Positions 19,473-28,325 of a DNA stretch of 60,528 nt are shown here, piece after piece. The stretch spans positions 1 to 60,528 of the forward strand of contig SUVX01000016.1 in assembly GCA_015061725.1 (NCBI GenBank), given 5' to 3'. The DNA comes from Lentisphaerota bacterium (GTDB lineage: Bacteria > Verrucomicrobiota > Lentisphaeria > Victivallales > Victivallaceae). Every line of letters begins with the position of its first letter. Position 1 is the stretch's first letter. A program made the position numbers and the translations under genes. A model generated the notes under the pieces. The model searched no databases. It was not told the origin of the DNA and saw nothing but the letters and a program-made list of their open reading frames with translations.

Positions 19473-20861
19473 GTGCAGGGGAATATGGTTAAAACAGAAA
19501 AATATCAGGTGGATATGTGTCATGGTCCATTGCTGGGAAAAATTATCCGCTTTGCACTTCCTTTGATGTTTGCCAATGTATCCGCCCTGCTTTTTCATGC
19601 GGCTGATTTGATCGTTGTCGGTCATTTTGCTTCAAGCAAAGCCATGGCGGCAGTCGGTGCGGCTCCGGCCTTCACAACTTTGATGCTTAACATGTTCTGG
19701 GGGATTGCCGCGGGTGTAAACGTTCTGGTTGCCCGTTATGTCGGTGCCAGAGACAGCCGGAAAGTTTCTCAGGCAGTTCATACGGCAATGGCAGTCGCCT
19801 GTATCGGCGGCGTTTTTATGTCGCTGCTCGGATTGGCGATCACCCGTCCGGTCCTCCGTTGGATGGCTGTGCCGGAAGCGATCATGGATCTGGCATCTCT
19901 TTACATGTGGATCTGGTGTCTCGGAATTCCGGCTATGGTCTTTTTCAGTTTCGGCAGTGCAGTTTTGCGCGCTGTCGGAGATACCAAACGTCCGCTGTAT
20001 TATATGCTCATTGCCGGAGTCGTGAATGTCGTTCTCAACCTCTTTTTTGTATTGGTATGCAAAATGGATGTTGCCGGTGTCGCGATTGCAACGAAGTTGT
20101 CAAATGTTCTTTCTGCGGTTCTGGTGTTGAGGGCGTTGGCAAAATCCGGCGGTGATTATGCCTTTGTCTGGAAGAAAATCAAGATTCACTGGACTATTTT
20201 TAAAGAAATGTTCCGTATCGGATTGCCCGCAGGTGTTCAGGGAATGCTGTTTTCTCTTTCAAACTTGATTATTCAATCATCAGTCAACTCTTTCGGTTGG
20301 CAGGCGATTGCCGGAAACACGGCAGCTTTGAGCATTGAAGGTATGGTTCATGCTTCTTTCGGTGCCTTTGCTCTGGCTGTTGTGAGTTTTGTCGGGCAGA
20401 ACCATGGCGGAAGACATTACAAACGTGTCGTGCGGGTCATCTTCACCTGTACCGGATGTGCCGTTGTGTCAGCCGCAATTCTGATTATTATCGGACATAT
20501 TTTCAAACGTCCGCTTCTTGCAGTATTCAATCCTTCTCCTGAAGTTATCGACTGGGGTGTCATCCGTTTGAATTATCAGTTTACCTTCTATTTCCTGTTA
20601 GCGATTATGGAGGTGCTTGCCGGAGCGTTGCGCGGATTGGGTTACTCTTTTATGCCTACTGTTGTGACTTTGTTGGGCGCGTGTGCGTTCCGCGTATTCT
20701 GGGTGTTCACCATATTCCAGCTTGACAGAAGACTTGAAAATTTGATGTTATCCTATCCGGTTTCATGGCTTATTGTAAGTTTGATTCATGCCGGGATGCT
20801 CTTTTATATCTGCCGCCGGATGCTCATCCGGGCAAGCAAAAGACAATTTGATAAGATTTGA
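19473..20861 (+). CDS. MATE-family multidrug/toxin exporter
   Basis: 462 residues from GTG at 19473 (GTG-CAG-GGG-AAT-ATG). The in-frame ATG at 19485 is an alternative, and the SD-like GGGAG (19467-19471) and AGGGG (19478-19482) do not clearly decide. The protein has about 12 hydrophobic segments in two halves, with MATE features: an N-terminal GPLLGKIIRFALPLMFANV, HAADLIVVGHFAS near residue 45, and an ALRGLGYSFMP segment in the second half. Members of this family export drugs or metabolites in exchange for Na+ or H+; the substrate here cannot be read. The gene stands alone and converges with the lipase gene, the stops being 8 nt apart. A second MATE gene of a different subgroup lies at 36574-37914. 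Confidence 0.87.
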   Translation: MQGNMVKTEKYQVDMCHGPLLGKIIRFALPLMFANVSALLFHAADLIVVGHFASSKAMAAVGAAPAFTTLMLNMFWGIAAGVNVLVARYVGARDSRKVSQAVHTAMAVACIGGVFMSLLGLAITRPVLRWMAVPEAIMDLASLYMWIWCLGIPAMVFFSFGSAVLRAVGDTKRPLYYMLIAGVVNVVLNLFFVLVCKMDVAGVAIATKLSNVLSAVLVLRALAKSGGDYAFVWKKIKIHWTIFKEMFRIGLPAGVQGMLFSLSNLIIQSSVNSFGWQAIAGNTAALSIEGMVHASFGAFALAVVSFVGQNHGGRHYKRVVRVIFTCTGCAVVSAAILIIIGHIFKRPLLAVFNPSPEVIDWGVIRLNYQFTFYFLLAIMEVLAGALRGLGYSFMPTVVTLLGACAFRVFWVFTIFQLDRRLENLMLSYPVSWLIVSLIHAGMLFYICRRMLIRASKRQFDKI

Positions 20862-20868
20862 TTTGAAA

Positions 20869-21507
20869 TCAGAAACTGCCCGTTGATAAGAATTTTTCAA
20901 TAAGACGGGCAGTTTGCATATCATACTGCATTTTGACATGTCCGGCGGAGGTAAAAGCCACAGCTGCCGCATCAGGCGGCGTTGCCGAAAAACTTTCAAC
21001 CAATCCGTCTGAAGAGTCACTTAAAAACAGTTTACCCGGCCAGTGGGCATTGTTTTGACTGACTATTGCTCCAATCTGCAATCCGGGAATATCCGGAGAG
21101 GTTATTTCTTTTCTTGCAGAAGTTTTGAGTGCATTGAGAGGCTGCCAGATCAAACCTGCTCCCGGAAGAAGCAGGGCGATATCCGCCAGTTTTGAGCCGT
21201 AATGAGGCGTTCCTGCGCAGACGAATCGGGCGGCATTTTGCGGCTGTTGTTGCTTCAAGTATTCTCTTATCATGAGACCGCCCATGCTGTGACCTGCAAA
21301 ATAAAGTTTTTGATAATTTTCAGGATGCTTTGCCGTAATTGTTTGTGTCAAAATCTCCACGCACGTTTCAAAACTTGAGTATCGGGTGGGCAGATCGGGG
21401 GTGATTATATCCGGAAAACTGCGGCGGAGACAACTTTTCCAGAAAAGCATATCCTTTGCGCCGCGGCAGAAACCGTGGACAAGAACAACAAGCGTATCAG
21501 AATTCAT
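20869..21507 (-). CDS. Alpha/beta hydrolase, lipase-like
   Basis: 212 residues. The N-terminal strand LVVLVHGF supplies the oxyanion region. The nucleophile elbow is GHSMGG with Ser74, and the probable acid and base are Asp164 or Asp167 (LSDSSDGLVE) and His190 (SAGHVKMQ), giving a complete catalytic triad. No signal peptide is seen, so it is probably cytoplasmic. It starts 3 nt after the stop of the patatin-like gene, so the two form an operon whose products may both act on lipid esters. This is similar to small esterases/lipases of the DUF676/PGAP1-like type; the substrate is unknown. A 10-bp inverted repeat overlaps its 3' end. Confidence 0.75.
   Translation of the reverse strand: MNSDTLVVLVHGFCRGAKDMLFWKSCLRRSFPDIITPDLPTRYSSFETCVEILTQTITAKHPENYQKLYFAGHSMGGLMIREYLKQQQPQNAARFVCAGTPHYGSKLADIALLLPGAGLIWQPLNALKTSARKEITSPDIPGLQIGAIVSQNNAHWPGKLFLSDSSDGLVESFSATPPDAAAVAFTSAGHVKMQYDMQTARLIEKFLSTGSF
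20873..20915 (+). terminator. Possible terminator for the MATE gene inside the lipase 3' end
   Basis: AAACTGCCCG (20873-20882) and CGGGCAGTTT (20906-20915) form a perfect 10-bp stem 11 nt after the MATE stop. There is only a short T-run, and the left arm lies in the last codons of the convergent lipase gene. Confidence 0.35.
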
Positions 21508-21510
21508 ATA

Positions 21511-22362
21511 TTATTTTCCAAGAAAGTTTTTGATTTGCGGCAGAAGTTTTGCCGTATATTCTCTGCCGATATCATAGGTTTGCTGCAACTTTTCCGGATC
21601 GTGACAGATTCTTCCGACGGGCAGGGGGGACTCCGGACGGATCAGAAAAATATTGCCCTTCTGACTTTGTTCTTCAAGATAGAGGAGCGTTTCATTATAC
21701 CTTTTGTGCCGTGTTTCCAATGCGTTGACCAATGCCGGATATTTGTGCAGTACGATACGGAGCAGTCCCATTGCCTTTGAAGCTTTTTTACAAAATCCCG
21801 CAGGCTGTGTGAGGACGACGACATTTTTATTGTATCCCATGGTCTCAAAGAAACGCAGTGGAATCGAATCGGCAATGGCTCCGTCGAGATATTCCCGGTC
21901 GCGTATTCTGACAATGCGGGAGACCAGCGGCATGGAGGCAGAGGCCCGCATCCATTCAAAACATTCTTCATCAACAACCGGACAGCTTTGATAATGAGCC
22001 TTTCCCGTATGAACATCGGTGCAGACAAGATAAAACGCCATCGGATTATTGTTGTAAGCTTCACGGTCAAAGATATCAAGTTCGTCCGGCAGCTGCCGGT
22101 AACAGAAATCGGCACCGAAAAGGTCGCCTGTTTTTGCAAGAGAGGATAAACTGCAATAGCGTTTGTCGCGGCAGAAACGTTTGTTGTAACGCAGGACTCT
22201 GCCGATTTGCCGGGATTTGTAATTGCAGCCGAAAGCGGCTCCGGCAGATACGCCGATAAGTCCGTCAAAACGGATATCATTTTCCATAAGCGTATCCATG
22301 ACACCTGCGGTAAACAGTCCGCGCATGGCACCGCCTTCAAGAACCAAGCCTGTTTTATTCAT
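21511..22362 (-). CDS. Patatin-like phospholipase (YjeD/YjjU-type)
   Basis: 283 residues from ATG at 22362. That start is chosen because GGAG lies 7 nt upstream and the sequence then opens directly with the patatin oxyanion motif; a longer frame to 22407 would add 15 poorly conserved residues. Motifs: GGAMRG (10-15), GVSAG with nucleophile Ser39, and the catalytic Asp in YLDGA (Asp160), so the Ser-Asp dyad is complete. Bacterial patatin-like proteins are acyl hydrolases acting on phospholipids or other lipid esters. No signal peptide is seen, so it is cytoplasmic. It is first in a two-gene operon with the lipase-like hydrolase. Confidence 0.85.
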   Translation of the reverse strand: MNKTGLVLEGGAMRGLFTAGVMDTLMENDIRFDGLIGVSAGAAFGCNYKSRQIGRVLRYNKRFCRDKRYCSLSSLAKTGDLFGADFCYRQLPDELDIFDREAYNNNPMAFYLVCTDVHTGKAHYQSCPVVDEECFEWMRASASMPLVSRIVRIRDREYLDGAIADSIPLRFFETMGYNKNVVVLTQPAGFCKKASKAMGLLRIVLHKYPALVNALETRHKRYNETLLYLEEQSQKGNIFLIRPESPLPVGRICHDPEKLQQTYDIGREYTAKLLPQIKNFLGK

Positions 22363-22474
22363 TATTTCACTCCGGAGTTTTCTGCCGGAAATAATATACA
22401 CTGTCATAATTTTTTTTCAATCCTGAAAATTTGCTGTTTATCAGATGTTTCCCCGCTGATTTCGTGTTCTTTCC

Positions 22475-22502
22475 TTGCTTTTATGCTCTGATGTGGTATA
22501 TT
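22475..22502 (+). promoter_or_regulatory. Candidate promoter for pyrE
   Basis: TTGCTT (22475-22480), 16-nt spacer, TATATT (22497-22502), about 38 nt before the AAAGGCGG ribosome site of pyrE. Confidence 0.45.
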
Positions 22503-22546
22503 AAGTCAAACATCTTTTTTCAACACATAAAGAAAAGGCGGAAAAA

Positions 22547-23221
22547 ATGGAACAGTACAAGAAAGATTTTATTGAGTTTATGATTGATTGCCAGGTTTTG
22601 AAATTTGGTGATTTTGTGACCAAAAGCGGCAGAAAGACGCCGTTCTTTGTCAATACCGGATTTTACCGTACCGGCTCCCAGCTGCGTAAACTCGGCGGTT
22701 ATTATGCCCAGGCAGTCAAAGAAACTTTCGGTTTGGATTTTGATGTGCTTTTCGGACCTGCCTACAAAGGTATTCCGCTTTCTGTGACGGCGACGATTGC
22801 CCTGTCTGAAAAATACGATGCCGATATCCGTTACTGTTCCAACAGAAAAGAGGTCAAGGATCACGGCGACAAGGGTATTCTGCTGGGAAGCCCCATTAAC
22901 GACGGAGATAAAGTTGTTATTATTGAAGATGTGACAACTGCCGGAACCAGCATTGAAGAAACGCTGCCCATTCTCAGAGCTCAGGGAAATGTTGATGTTC
23001 TCGGTCTGGTTGTCAGCGTTGACCGTATGGAACGCGGACAGGGCGAAAAGAGCGCTCTCTGTGAAATTTCTGAAAAATACGGCTTCAAAACCACGGCAAT
23101 CGTGACGATGAAAGAGGTTATTGAACATCTTTACAACCGTCCTTACAAAGGCAAAGTCATCATTGACGACACTTTGAAGGCTGCCATTGATGCCTATTAC
23201 GAACAGTACGGCGCAAAATAA
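22547..23221 (+). CDS. pyrE: Orotate phosphoribosyltransferase
   Basis: 224 residues. It converts orotate and PRPP to orotidine 5'-phosphate, the fifth step of de novo UMP synthesis, in the cytoplasm. The PRPP-binding signature is clear (VVIIEDVTTAGTS), as are the GPAYKGIPL loop and the N-terminal KFGDFVTKSGRKTPFFVN substrate region typical of bacterial PyrE. Length is normal for the family. An AAAGGCGG site precedes the ATG. The gene is monocistronic, with its own promoter and a strong terminator; no other pyrimidine gene is nearby. Confidence 0.95.
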   Translation: MEQYKKDFIEFMIDCQVLKFGDFVTKSGRKTPFFVNTGFYRTGSQLRKLGGYYAQAVKETFGLDFDVLFGPAYKGIPLSVTATIALSEKYDADIRYCSNRKEVKDHGDKGILLGSPINDGDKVVIIEDVTTAGTSIEETLPILRAQGNVDVLGLVVSVDRMERGQGEKSALCEISEKYGFKTTAIVTMKEVIEHLYNRPYKGKVIIDDTLKAAIDAYYEQYGAK

Positions 23222-23242
23222 GCTGTCCTGATTAAAAAAAAG

Positions 23243-23278
23243 AACCGGTCACGTTTGATACGTTTGACCGGTTTTTTT
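23243..23278 (+). terminator. Intrinsic terminator of pyrE
   Basis: AACCGGTCA (23243-23251) pairs with TGACCGGTT (23265-23273) and a run of seven Ts follows. Confidence 0.85.
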
Positions 23279-23281
23279 GTA

Positions 23282-23317
23282 TAAAAATGCCGCTTCCCGT
23301 AAAAGAAAGCGGCATTT
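23282..23317 (-). terminator. Intrinsic terminator of the rfb/ceramidase-like operon
   Basis: An 11-bp stem (23285-23295 with 23307-23317, AAATGCCGCTT and its complement) is followed on the minus strand by a T-rich run, 20 nt after the ceramidase-like stop. It is back-to-back with the pyrE terminator. Confidence 0.8.
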
Positions 23318-23336
23318 GAATTATACTGCAAACAGA

Positions 23337-24677
23337 TTATTTTGCCAGCAGTTCTTTGGCGACTTCGATTAAAGTCACGCCGACAGTACGGTCAGCCAGA
23401 CCGCGGCTCGGACTTGTTTCGTAACCGCCGATGCCGTAGTTTTCAGGGAGTCCGACATAACCGATTTCGCCCATGCCGAGGGTGGCAAGGAAGGTCATCG
23501 GATACTTGGAGGCTTCACGGATGGCAAATCCGATTTCAACAAATGCTTCGCAGGGCAGGGCAACGATGGCGACCTGATCTCCGAAAGACATGACCATTTC
23601 CTGTTCAATACGTTTTTCTTTGATGGGATTTTCGCGGCAGCCGATGGCGCGTTCTGCAAAGAACTTCATGACAAAGGGAGTTCCTTTGGCGATGTCTTCA
23701 CTGGTGAAATCGCGTCCGGCTTCCATGACTTCATCTTTGAACTTTTCAAAAGTTGCTTTGGCGGCAACATATTCTTCATCAGTAAGCTGCAGATAAGGAG
23801 CTTCAAATTCTTTGGAAACAACTTTGAGGGCAGTATTGTCCATTTTGGTCAGGCGGTATCTTGAAGCGATAATCGCCGCAGCATATCCCTTGCCGATACG
23901 TTTGGCTTCTTCGTAACCGGTCTGATTGACGGGAGAGGTGACATCAAAGTGGTTGATATTTCCCTGAGGAGCGATAATGGTCATGACCGGCAGGTCAAAT
24001 CCCAACTCGTGCTGAATCTCAGCTTCCATGCGTCCCGGCCAATCCGCAGAAACAAAGTCTCCGCCGATGGTATCCGTGTGGTTGGAAATATTGGTGATCA
24101 GCAGGGCGGGCAGTCCGTTCTGACGGACTTCAAGCATCATGATCGCATGATCAACACCGCCTTCGGGACGGACGATATCCGGATTGAGTTTTCCGGGGTT
24201 GGTCAGCACTTTACCGTTTTTCATCACATAACGGCGGTTGAAAGCCAGAGTGGTGCATTCTGTCTGAGCAGAATAAAGTTCTGCAGGAGCAAGTCCGGCA
24301 AGCGCGGATTCCAGTGTGCGGATTGTTGTCTCTTTGAGGTCATCCAGATAGCTGGAATCACTGGCATCGGTAAAGCAGTTTGTGGTGTAGGGACCGGTAT
24401 GCGTGTGGGTTGCACAGTACATGACTTTACCGGCGAGGGGGGAGTTTTTGGCTTTCAGGACAGCTTCCAGATCTTTGACGATCGCAGCAGTGATGAAGCA
24501 AAGGTCAAAAGAAACGATGGCGGCATAATCTTTGCCGTCGGTCCGGAAGACTGCTGCTTTGACGTTCAAACGGTCATAGGCTCCTTTGTTGGGACGCTCA
24601 TTGAAGTATCCGCACAGGGGAATACCGTACTTGGGCGTGATGTCATTCTGCTTGTAGCCGAATTCAAAAGTGTTCAT
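23337..24677 (-). CDS. Neutral/alkaline ceramidase-superfamily protein
   Basis: 446 residues without a signal peptide. It carries the metal-site motifs of the neutral ceramidase fold: THTHTGP (His91, His93) and SNHTDT...SADWPG (His200). In true neutral ceramidases the catalytic Ser sits in a GN(L/V)SPN-type motif; here the equivalent appears to be QGNINH, so the nucleophile seems missing and real ceramidase activity is doubtful. Homologues of this type are widespread in PVC bacteria beside carbohydrate genes and have no settled function. It is 33 nt behind rfbD and has a good SD (AAGGAA), so it is the last gene of the rhamnose operon, before a strong terminator. It may be a metal-dependent hydrolase acting on a glycan or lipid precursor. 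Confidence 0.75.
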   Translation of the reverse strand: MNTFEFGYKQNDITPKYGIPLCGYFNERPNKGAYDRLNVKAAVFRTDGKDYAAIVSFDLCFITAAIVKDLEAVLKAKNSPLAGKVMYCATHTHTGPYTTNCFTDASDSSYLDDLKETTIRTLESALAGLAPAELYSAQTECTTLAFNRRYVMKNGKVLTNPGKLNPDIVRPEGGVDHAIMMLEVRQNGLPALLITNISNHTDTIGGDFVSADWPGRMEAEIQHELGFDLPVMTIIAPQGNINHFDVTSPVNQTGYEEAKRIGKGYAAAIIASRYRLTKMDNTALKVVSKEFEAPYLQLTDEEYVAAKATFEKFKDEVMEAGRDFTSEDIAKGTPFVMKFFAERAIGCRENPIKEKRIEQEMVMSFGDQVAIVALPCEAFVEIGFAIREASKYPMTFLATLGMGEIGYVGLPENYGIGGYETSPSRGLADRTVGVTLIEVAKELLAK

Positions 24678-24710
24678 TTTTTTATTCCTTATATTTCAGT
24701 TGAAGGGATT

Positions 24711-25559
24711 TTAAACAAATTCCTGTTTCAGAAATTCTGCCAGAGCCTCTTTCCAGTGGGGCATCGGCGGAAGTCCTGCCAATTTAAGCATCAATTTTTC
24801 CAATCTTGAGTTTGCCGGACGCGGGGCAGGACGCGGAAATTCATCAGTCCGGCAGGGCGTAACTTTTTGAGCAACGTTTTGCAGGTTGAAAATTTCTTCT
24901 GCAAAATCCGCCCAGCTGGCTTCTCCCTCACAGGTCAGATGAAACGTTCCGACGAGTTCTCTTCTGTTCAAAATATTCCGCAGCTGCCGGGCAACGGCAA
25001 GGGTGCTGGTCGGGTTGCCAATCTGATCTGAAACAACTTTCAATTCCGGACGGCTTCCGTCTGCCAGTTTGAGCATGGTGTGGACAAAACTCGGTCCGCC
25101 TGCACCGTACAGCCATGATATCCGGCAGATGACGTGATCCGGACAGTGACAGCGTATGGCTTCTTCTCCGGCAAATTTGCTTTTGCCGTAAACGGTATTG
25201 CCACCGTCGGGTTTGTCAAATTCATTGTAAGGACGATTCAGAGTGCCGTTGAAAACATAGTCCGTGGATATCGCAATCAGACGGATATTATTTCTGTGAC
25301 AGGCGGCCGCAACGTTGGCTGTACCGAAAGCGTTGAGCTTGAACGCCAGTTCCGTTTCAGATTCACATCTGTCAACCGCTGTCATGGCGGCGCAATGAAT
25401 AACAGCGTCCGGACGGTGGGTTTTCAGTAATTCGTCAAAGCCCCGGGGATCGGTGATGTCTCCCTCCGGCAAATCTGTCGGGATAATTTCAAAATCGGTA
25501 AGTTCGGCTGTGATTGTTCTGCCGAGCATACCTTTTCCGCCGGTGAGAAGAACTTTCAT
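24711..25559 (-). CDS. rfbD: dTDP-4-dehydrorhamnose reductase
   Basis: 282 residues. This is the last step of dTDP-L-rhamnose synthesis: NAD(P)H-dependent reduction of dTDP-4-dehydro-L-rhamnose. It has the extended SDR fold, with the nucleotide-binding GGKGMLG at the N-terminus, STDYVFNG, and the catalytic Tyr/Lys in YGKSKFAGE. Its ATG overlaps the rfbC stop by 4 nt (translational coupling). With rfbA, rfbB and rfbC this completes the pathway, which supplies rhamnose for surface polysaccharide. No glycosyltransferase is encoded nearby. Confidence 0.93.
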   Translation of the reverse strand: MKVLLTGGKGMLGRTITAELTDFEIIPTDLPEGDITDPRGFDELLKTHRPDAVIHCAAMTAVDRCESETELAFKLNAFGTANVAAACHRNNIRLIAISTDYVFNGTLNRPYNEFDKPDGGNTVYGKSKFAGEEAIRCHCPDHVICRISWLYGAGGPSFVHTMLKLADGSRPELKVVSDQIGNPTSTLAVARQLRNILNRRELVGTFHLTCEGEASWADFAEEIFNLQNVAQKVTPCRTDEFPRPAPRPANSRLEKLMLKLAGLPPMPHWKEALAEFLKQEFV

Positions 25560-26128
25560 TGCAAATATTCCTTTGTATTCCAGTCAAAGACCTGAGCATC
25601 CCGCAGGCGCGGATTGACGGTATCTTTGGCTGATAGAATAAATTTATCAACTGAAACACGCCAGTTGATACCCAGATCCGGATCATCAAAGGCTATACCG
25701 CGTTCATGAGACGGCATGTAAATATTGTCGCATTTATAAGCAAAAATAACTTCATCAGACAGAACCGCAAATCCGTGAGCAAAACCGCGCGGAACAAAAA
25801 GCTGCCGTTTGTTTTCAGAAGAGAGTTCCACCGCAACATGCTGTCCGAATGTGGGGGAGCCTTTTCTGATGTCCACAGCGACATCCAGAACTGCCCCCTG
25901 AATGACCCGCACCAGTTTTGCCTGCGTGTAGGGTGCCGCCTGATAGTGCAGTCCTCTGAGAACACCGAATCGGGATTTGGATTCATTGTCCTGAACCCAG
26001 TTACAGGCAATGCCCGCTTCGAAAAACTTTTTTTCGTTCCAGGATTCAAAGAAGTATCCTCTGTCATCTCCGAAAATGCGGGGCTCTATGATTTTTACGC
26101 CTTCAAGGGCGGTATCAATAATTTTCAT
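25556..26128 (-). CDS. rfbC: dTDP-4-dehydrorhamnose 3,5-epimerase
   Basis: 190 residues, a cupin-fold epimerase converting dTDP-4-dehydro-6-deoxyglucose to dTDP-4-dehydrorhamnose. Family features: [13 protein letters not shown] near the N-terminus, the catalytic His in [18 protein letters not shown], and the PRGFAHGF motif. It overlaps both neighbours by 4 nt in the rfbA-rfbC-rfbD chain. Confidence 0.94.
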   Translation of the reverse strand: MKIIDTALEGVKIIEPRIFGDDRGYFFESWNEKKFFEAGIACNWVQDNESKSRFGVLRGLHYQAAPYTQAKLVRVIQGAVLDVAVDIRKGSPTFGQHVAVELSSENKRQLFVPRGFAHGFAVLSDEVIFAYKCDNIYMPSHERGIAFDDPDLGINWRVSVDKFILSAKDTVNPRLRDAQVFDWNTKEYLQ

Positions 26129-26991
26129 TTTTCAATCATTCTCATAAGATACTGTCCGTATTCCGTTTTCAAGAGATCCGAACAGCTTTCACGGACATCG
26201 TCTGCGGACATCCAGTTGTTTTCGTAAGCAATTTCCTGAAGACAGGCAATCTGCAATCCCTGACGGGTTTCAATGGTACGGATGAAATTTGCGGCATCCA
26301 GCATACTTTCATGAGTACCCGTATCCAGCCAGGCATAGCCGCGTTTGAAAACTTCAACATTGAGCTTTCCGGCTTTGAGATATTCATTATTGACTGCTGT
26401 AATTTCCAATTCCCCACGGGCGGACGGTTTGATGTTTTCTGCAATGCGGACAACATCATTGTCGTAAAAATAAAGTCCGGTAACCGCATAGTTTGACTTG
26501 GGAACTTGCGGTTTCTCTTCAATGCTGACCGCCTTTCCCTCTTTGTCAAACTCAACTACTCCGAAACGCTCAGGATCACAGACATAATAGCCGAAAATCG
26601 TTGCTCCTGAGGTGTTGGCTGCGGCTTTTTTCAGAACCTGACGCAAATTTGCTCCGTAGAAAATGTTGTCTCCGAGAACCAGGGCAACAGGATCTTTGCC
26701 GATAAAGTCTTTGCCGATCAGAAACGCCTGAGCCAATCCCTCCGGTTTGGGCTGAACGGCGTAGGAAAATTTAACTCCGAAACGCTCTCCGTTGCCCAGA
26801 AGACGCTTGAATGCGCCCTGATCTTCGGGAGTTGTGATAATCAGGATATCTCTGATTCCCGCCAGCATCAGCACGCTGATGGGGTAATAAATCATGGGTT
26901 TGTCATAAATTGCCAGCAACTGTTTGGATACACCGATCGTGATCGGGTGCAGTCTGGTTCCGGCACCGCCGGCAAGAACAATACCTTTCAT
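26125..26991 (-). CDS. rfbA: Glucose-1-phosphate thymidylyltransferase
   Basis: 288 residues. It makes dTDP-glucose from dTTP and glucose-1-phosphate, the entry step of the rhamnose pathway. The N-terminal nucleotidyltransferase signature [14 protein letters not shown] is intact, followed by [27 protein letters not shown] and the EEKPQ motif. Length matches RmlA. It starts 3 nt after the rfbB stop and overlaps rfbC by 4 nt. Such enzymes are usually feedback-inhibited by dTDP-rhamnose; no transcriptional control site is visible within the operon. Confidence 0.95.
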   Translation of the reverse strand: MKGIVLAGGAGTRLHPITIGVSKQLLAIYDKPMIYYPISVLMLAGIRDILIITTPEDQGAFKRLLGNGERFGVKFSYAVQPKPEGLAQAFLIGKDFIGKDPVALVLGDNIFYGANLRQVLKKAAANTSGATIFGYYVCDPERFGVVEFDKEGKAVSIEEKPQVPKSNYAVTGLYFYDNDVVRIAENIKPSARGELEITAVNNEYLKAGKLNVEVFKRGYAWLDTGTHESMLDAANFIRTIETRQGLQIACLQEIAYENNWMSADDVRESCSDLLKTEYGQYLMRMIEK

Positions 26992-26994
26992 CTC

Positions 26995-28059
26995 TTATTC
27001 TCCTGTTCCGAGGCGTTCCATTTTATATTCTCCGCTGAGGATGCGGGCGCACCAGGAATCTTTATGTTCCAGATACCAGAGAACGGTTTTTCTGATACCG
27101 CTGTCAAAGGTCTCCTGTGGATGCCAATTCAATTCGCGTGTGATTTTTTCCGGATCAATAGCATAACGCAAATCGTGACCGGGACGGTCTTTGACAAAGA
27201 CGATTTGTTTTTCGTATTTTTCTCCGTCGGTGCGCGGTGCAAGCTCATCCAGCAGCGCACAGATTGTTTTAACAACTTCAATGTTCTGTTTTTCGTTATG
27301 CCCGCCGATGTTGTAGGTTTCCCCGGGAACACCTTGTGTTGCAACAAGGTACAAGGCCCTTGCGTGATCTTCAACATAGAGCCAGTCTCGAACCTGCTGT
27401 CCTTTTCCGTAGACCGGGAGTTCCTTGCCGTCAAGCGCGTGCAGGATAATCAGCGGAATGAGTTTTTCCGGAAAGTGATACGGTCCGTAGTTATTGGAGC
27501 AGTTGGTGACTAAAGTCGGCAGTCCGAATGTTCTGCGCCATGCACGGACCAGATGATCGCTTGAAGCTTTACTGGCAGAGTAGGGGGAACTCGGCGCATA
27601 AGGCGTTGTTTCCCTGAAATAATCTTCAGGACCCTCAAGATCTCCGTAAACCTCATCTGTGGAAATGTGGTGGAAACGGAATGCTTCCTTTTCTTCAACA
27701 GTCAGGGTGGAACAGTATTTTCTGGCACTTTCAAGCAGGGTATAAGTACCGATGATATTCGTTTGGATAAATTCTCCCGGTCCGTCAATGGAGCGGTCAA
27801 CGTGACTTTCTGCGGCAAGATGCATGATGTGTGTCGGACGGAAATCATTAAAAATTCTATCCATTGCCGGCTTGTCGCAGATATCCGCTTTTTCAAAACA
27901 AAATCGCGGAGATGAGGATATTGAAGCCAGATTTTCCGGATTTCCGGCATAGGTTAATTTATCCACAACACAAATGCAGTCATCCGTAGAATTGATGATA
28001 TGTCTTGCAACGGCTGAACCGATAAAACCGGCTCCCCCCGTAATCAGAATCCTGTTCAT
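26995..28059 (-). CDS. rfbB: dTDP-glucose 4,6-dehydratase
   Basis: 354 residues from ATG at 28059, chosen because the protein then opens with [15 protein letters not shown] as in the family; a frame extending to 28104 adds 15 atypical residues. It converts dTDP-glucose to dTDP-4-dehydro-6-deoxyglucose using bound NAD+. Motifs: [26 protein letters not shown], and the catalytic Tyr/Lys in YSASKASSD. It is first in the order rfbB-rfbA-rfbC-rfbD-ceramidase-like. The SD is weak (GGAG about 15 nt upstream). Confidence 0.94.
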   Translation of the reverse strand: MNRILITGGAGFIGSAVARHIINSTDDCICVVDKLTYAGNPENLASISSSPRFCFEKADICDKPAMDRIFNDFRPTHIMHLAAESHVDRSIDGPGEFIQTNIIGTYTLLESARKYCSTLTVEEKEAFRFHHISTDEVYGDLEGPEDYFRETTPYAPSSPYSASKASSDHLVRAWRRTFGLPTLVTNCSNNYGPYHFPEKLIPLIILHALDGKELPVYGKGQQVRDWLYVEDHARALYLVATQGVPGETYNIGGHNEKQNIEVVKTICALLDELAPRTDGEKYEKQIVFVKDRPGHDLRYAIDPEKITRELNWHPQETFDSGIRKTVLWYLEHKDSWCARILSGEYKMERLGTGE

Positions 28060-28244
28060 TTTCAGAAAGAAAATCTCCGTTTTGAGAACTGTGAATGTAA
28101 TCAAAGTAAAATATAGTTGTAAACAGAAGTATTGTCAAGCAGAAATACCCGGTTGCTGTATGATTTGTTTTTCTTTTTTCGCTGCCGGAGACCGTTTTCA
28201 GATTAAATTATTGCCGCTTTATTTTTTTTGAACAGAGTGAATTC

Positions 28245-28274
28245 TTGAAAAAAAACAAAAAAGGATTATATTAT
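28245..28274 (+). promoter_or_regulatory. Candidate promoter for the fabF operon
   Basis: TTGAAA (28245-28250), then TATATT (28267-28272, spacer 16) or TATTAT (28269-28274, spacer 18), in the AT-rich divergent region between rfbB and fabF. Confidence 0.5.
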
Positions 28275-28325
28275 AAGAATGAGTTTTTGTAAATTTCTGA
28301 ATTATTATATAAAAAGGAATATGTT

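Noticed and set aside
23949..24809. 286-codon plus-strand frame opposite the ceramidase-like gene
   Set aside because: It spans the end of one real gene and the start of another on the opposite strand and has no SD or domain.
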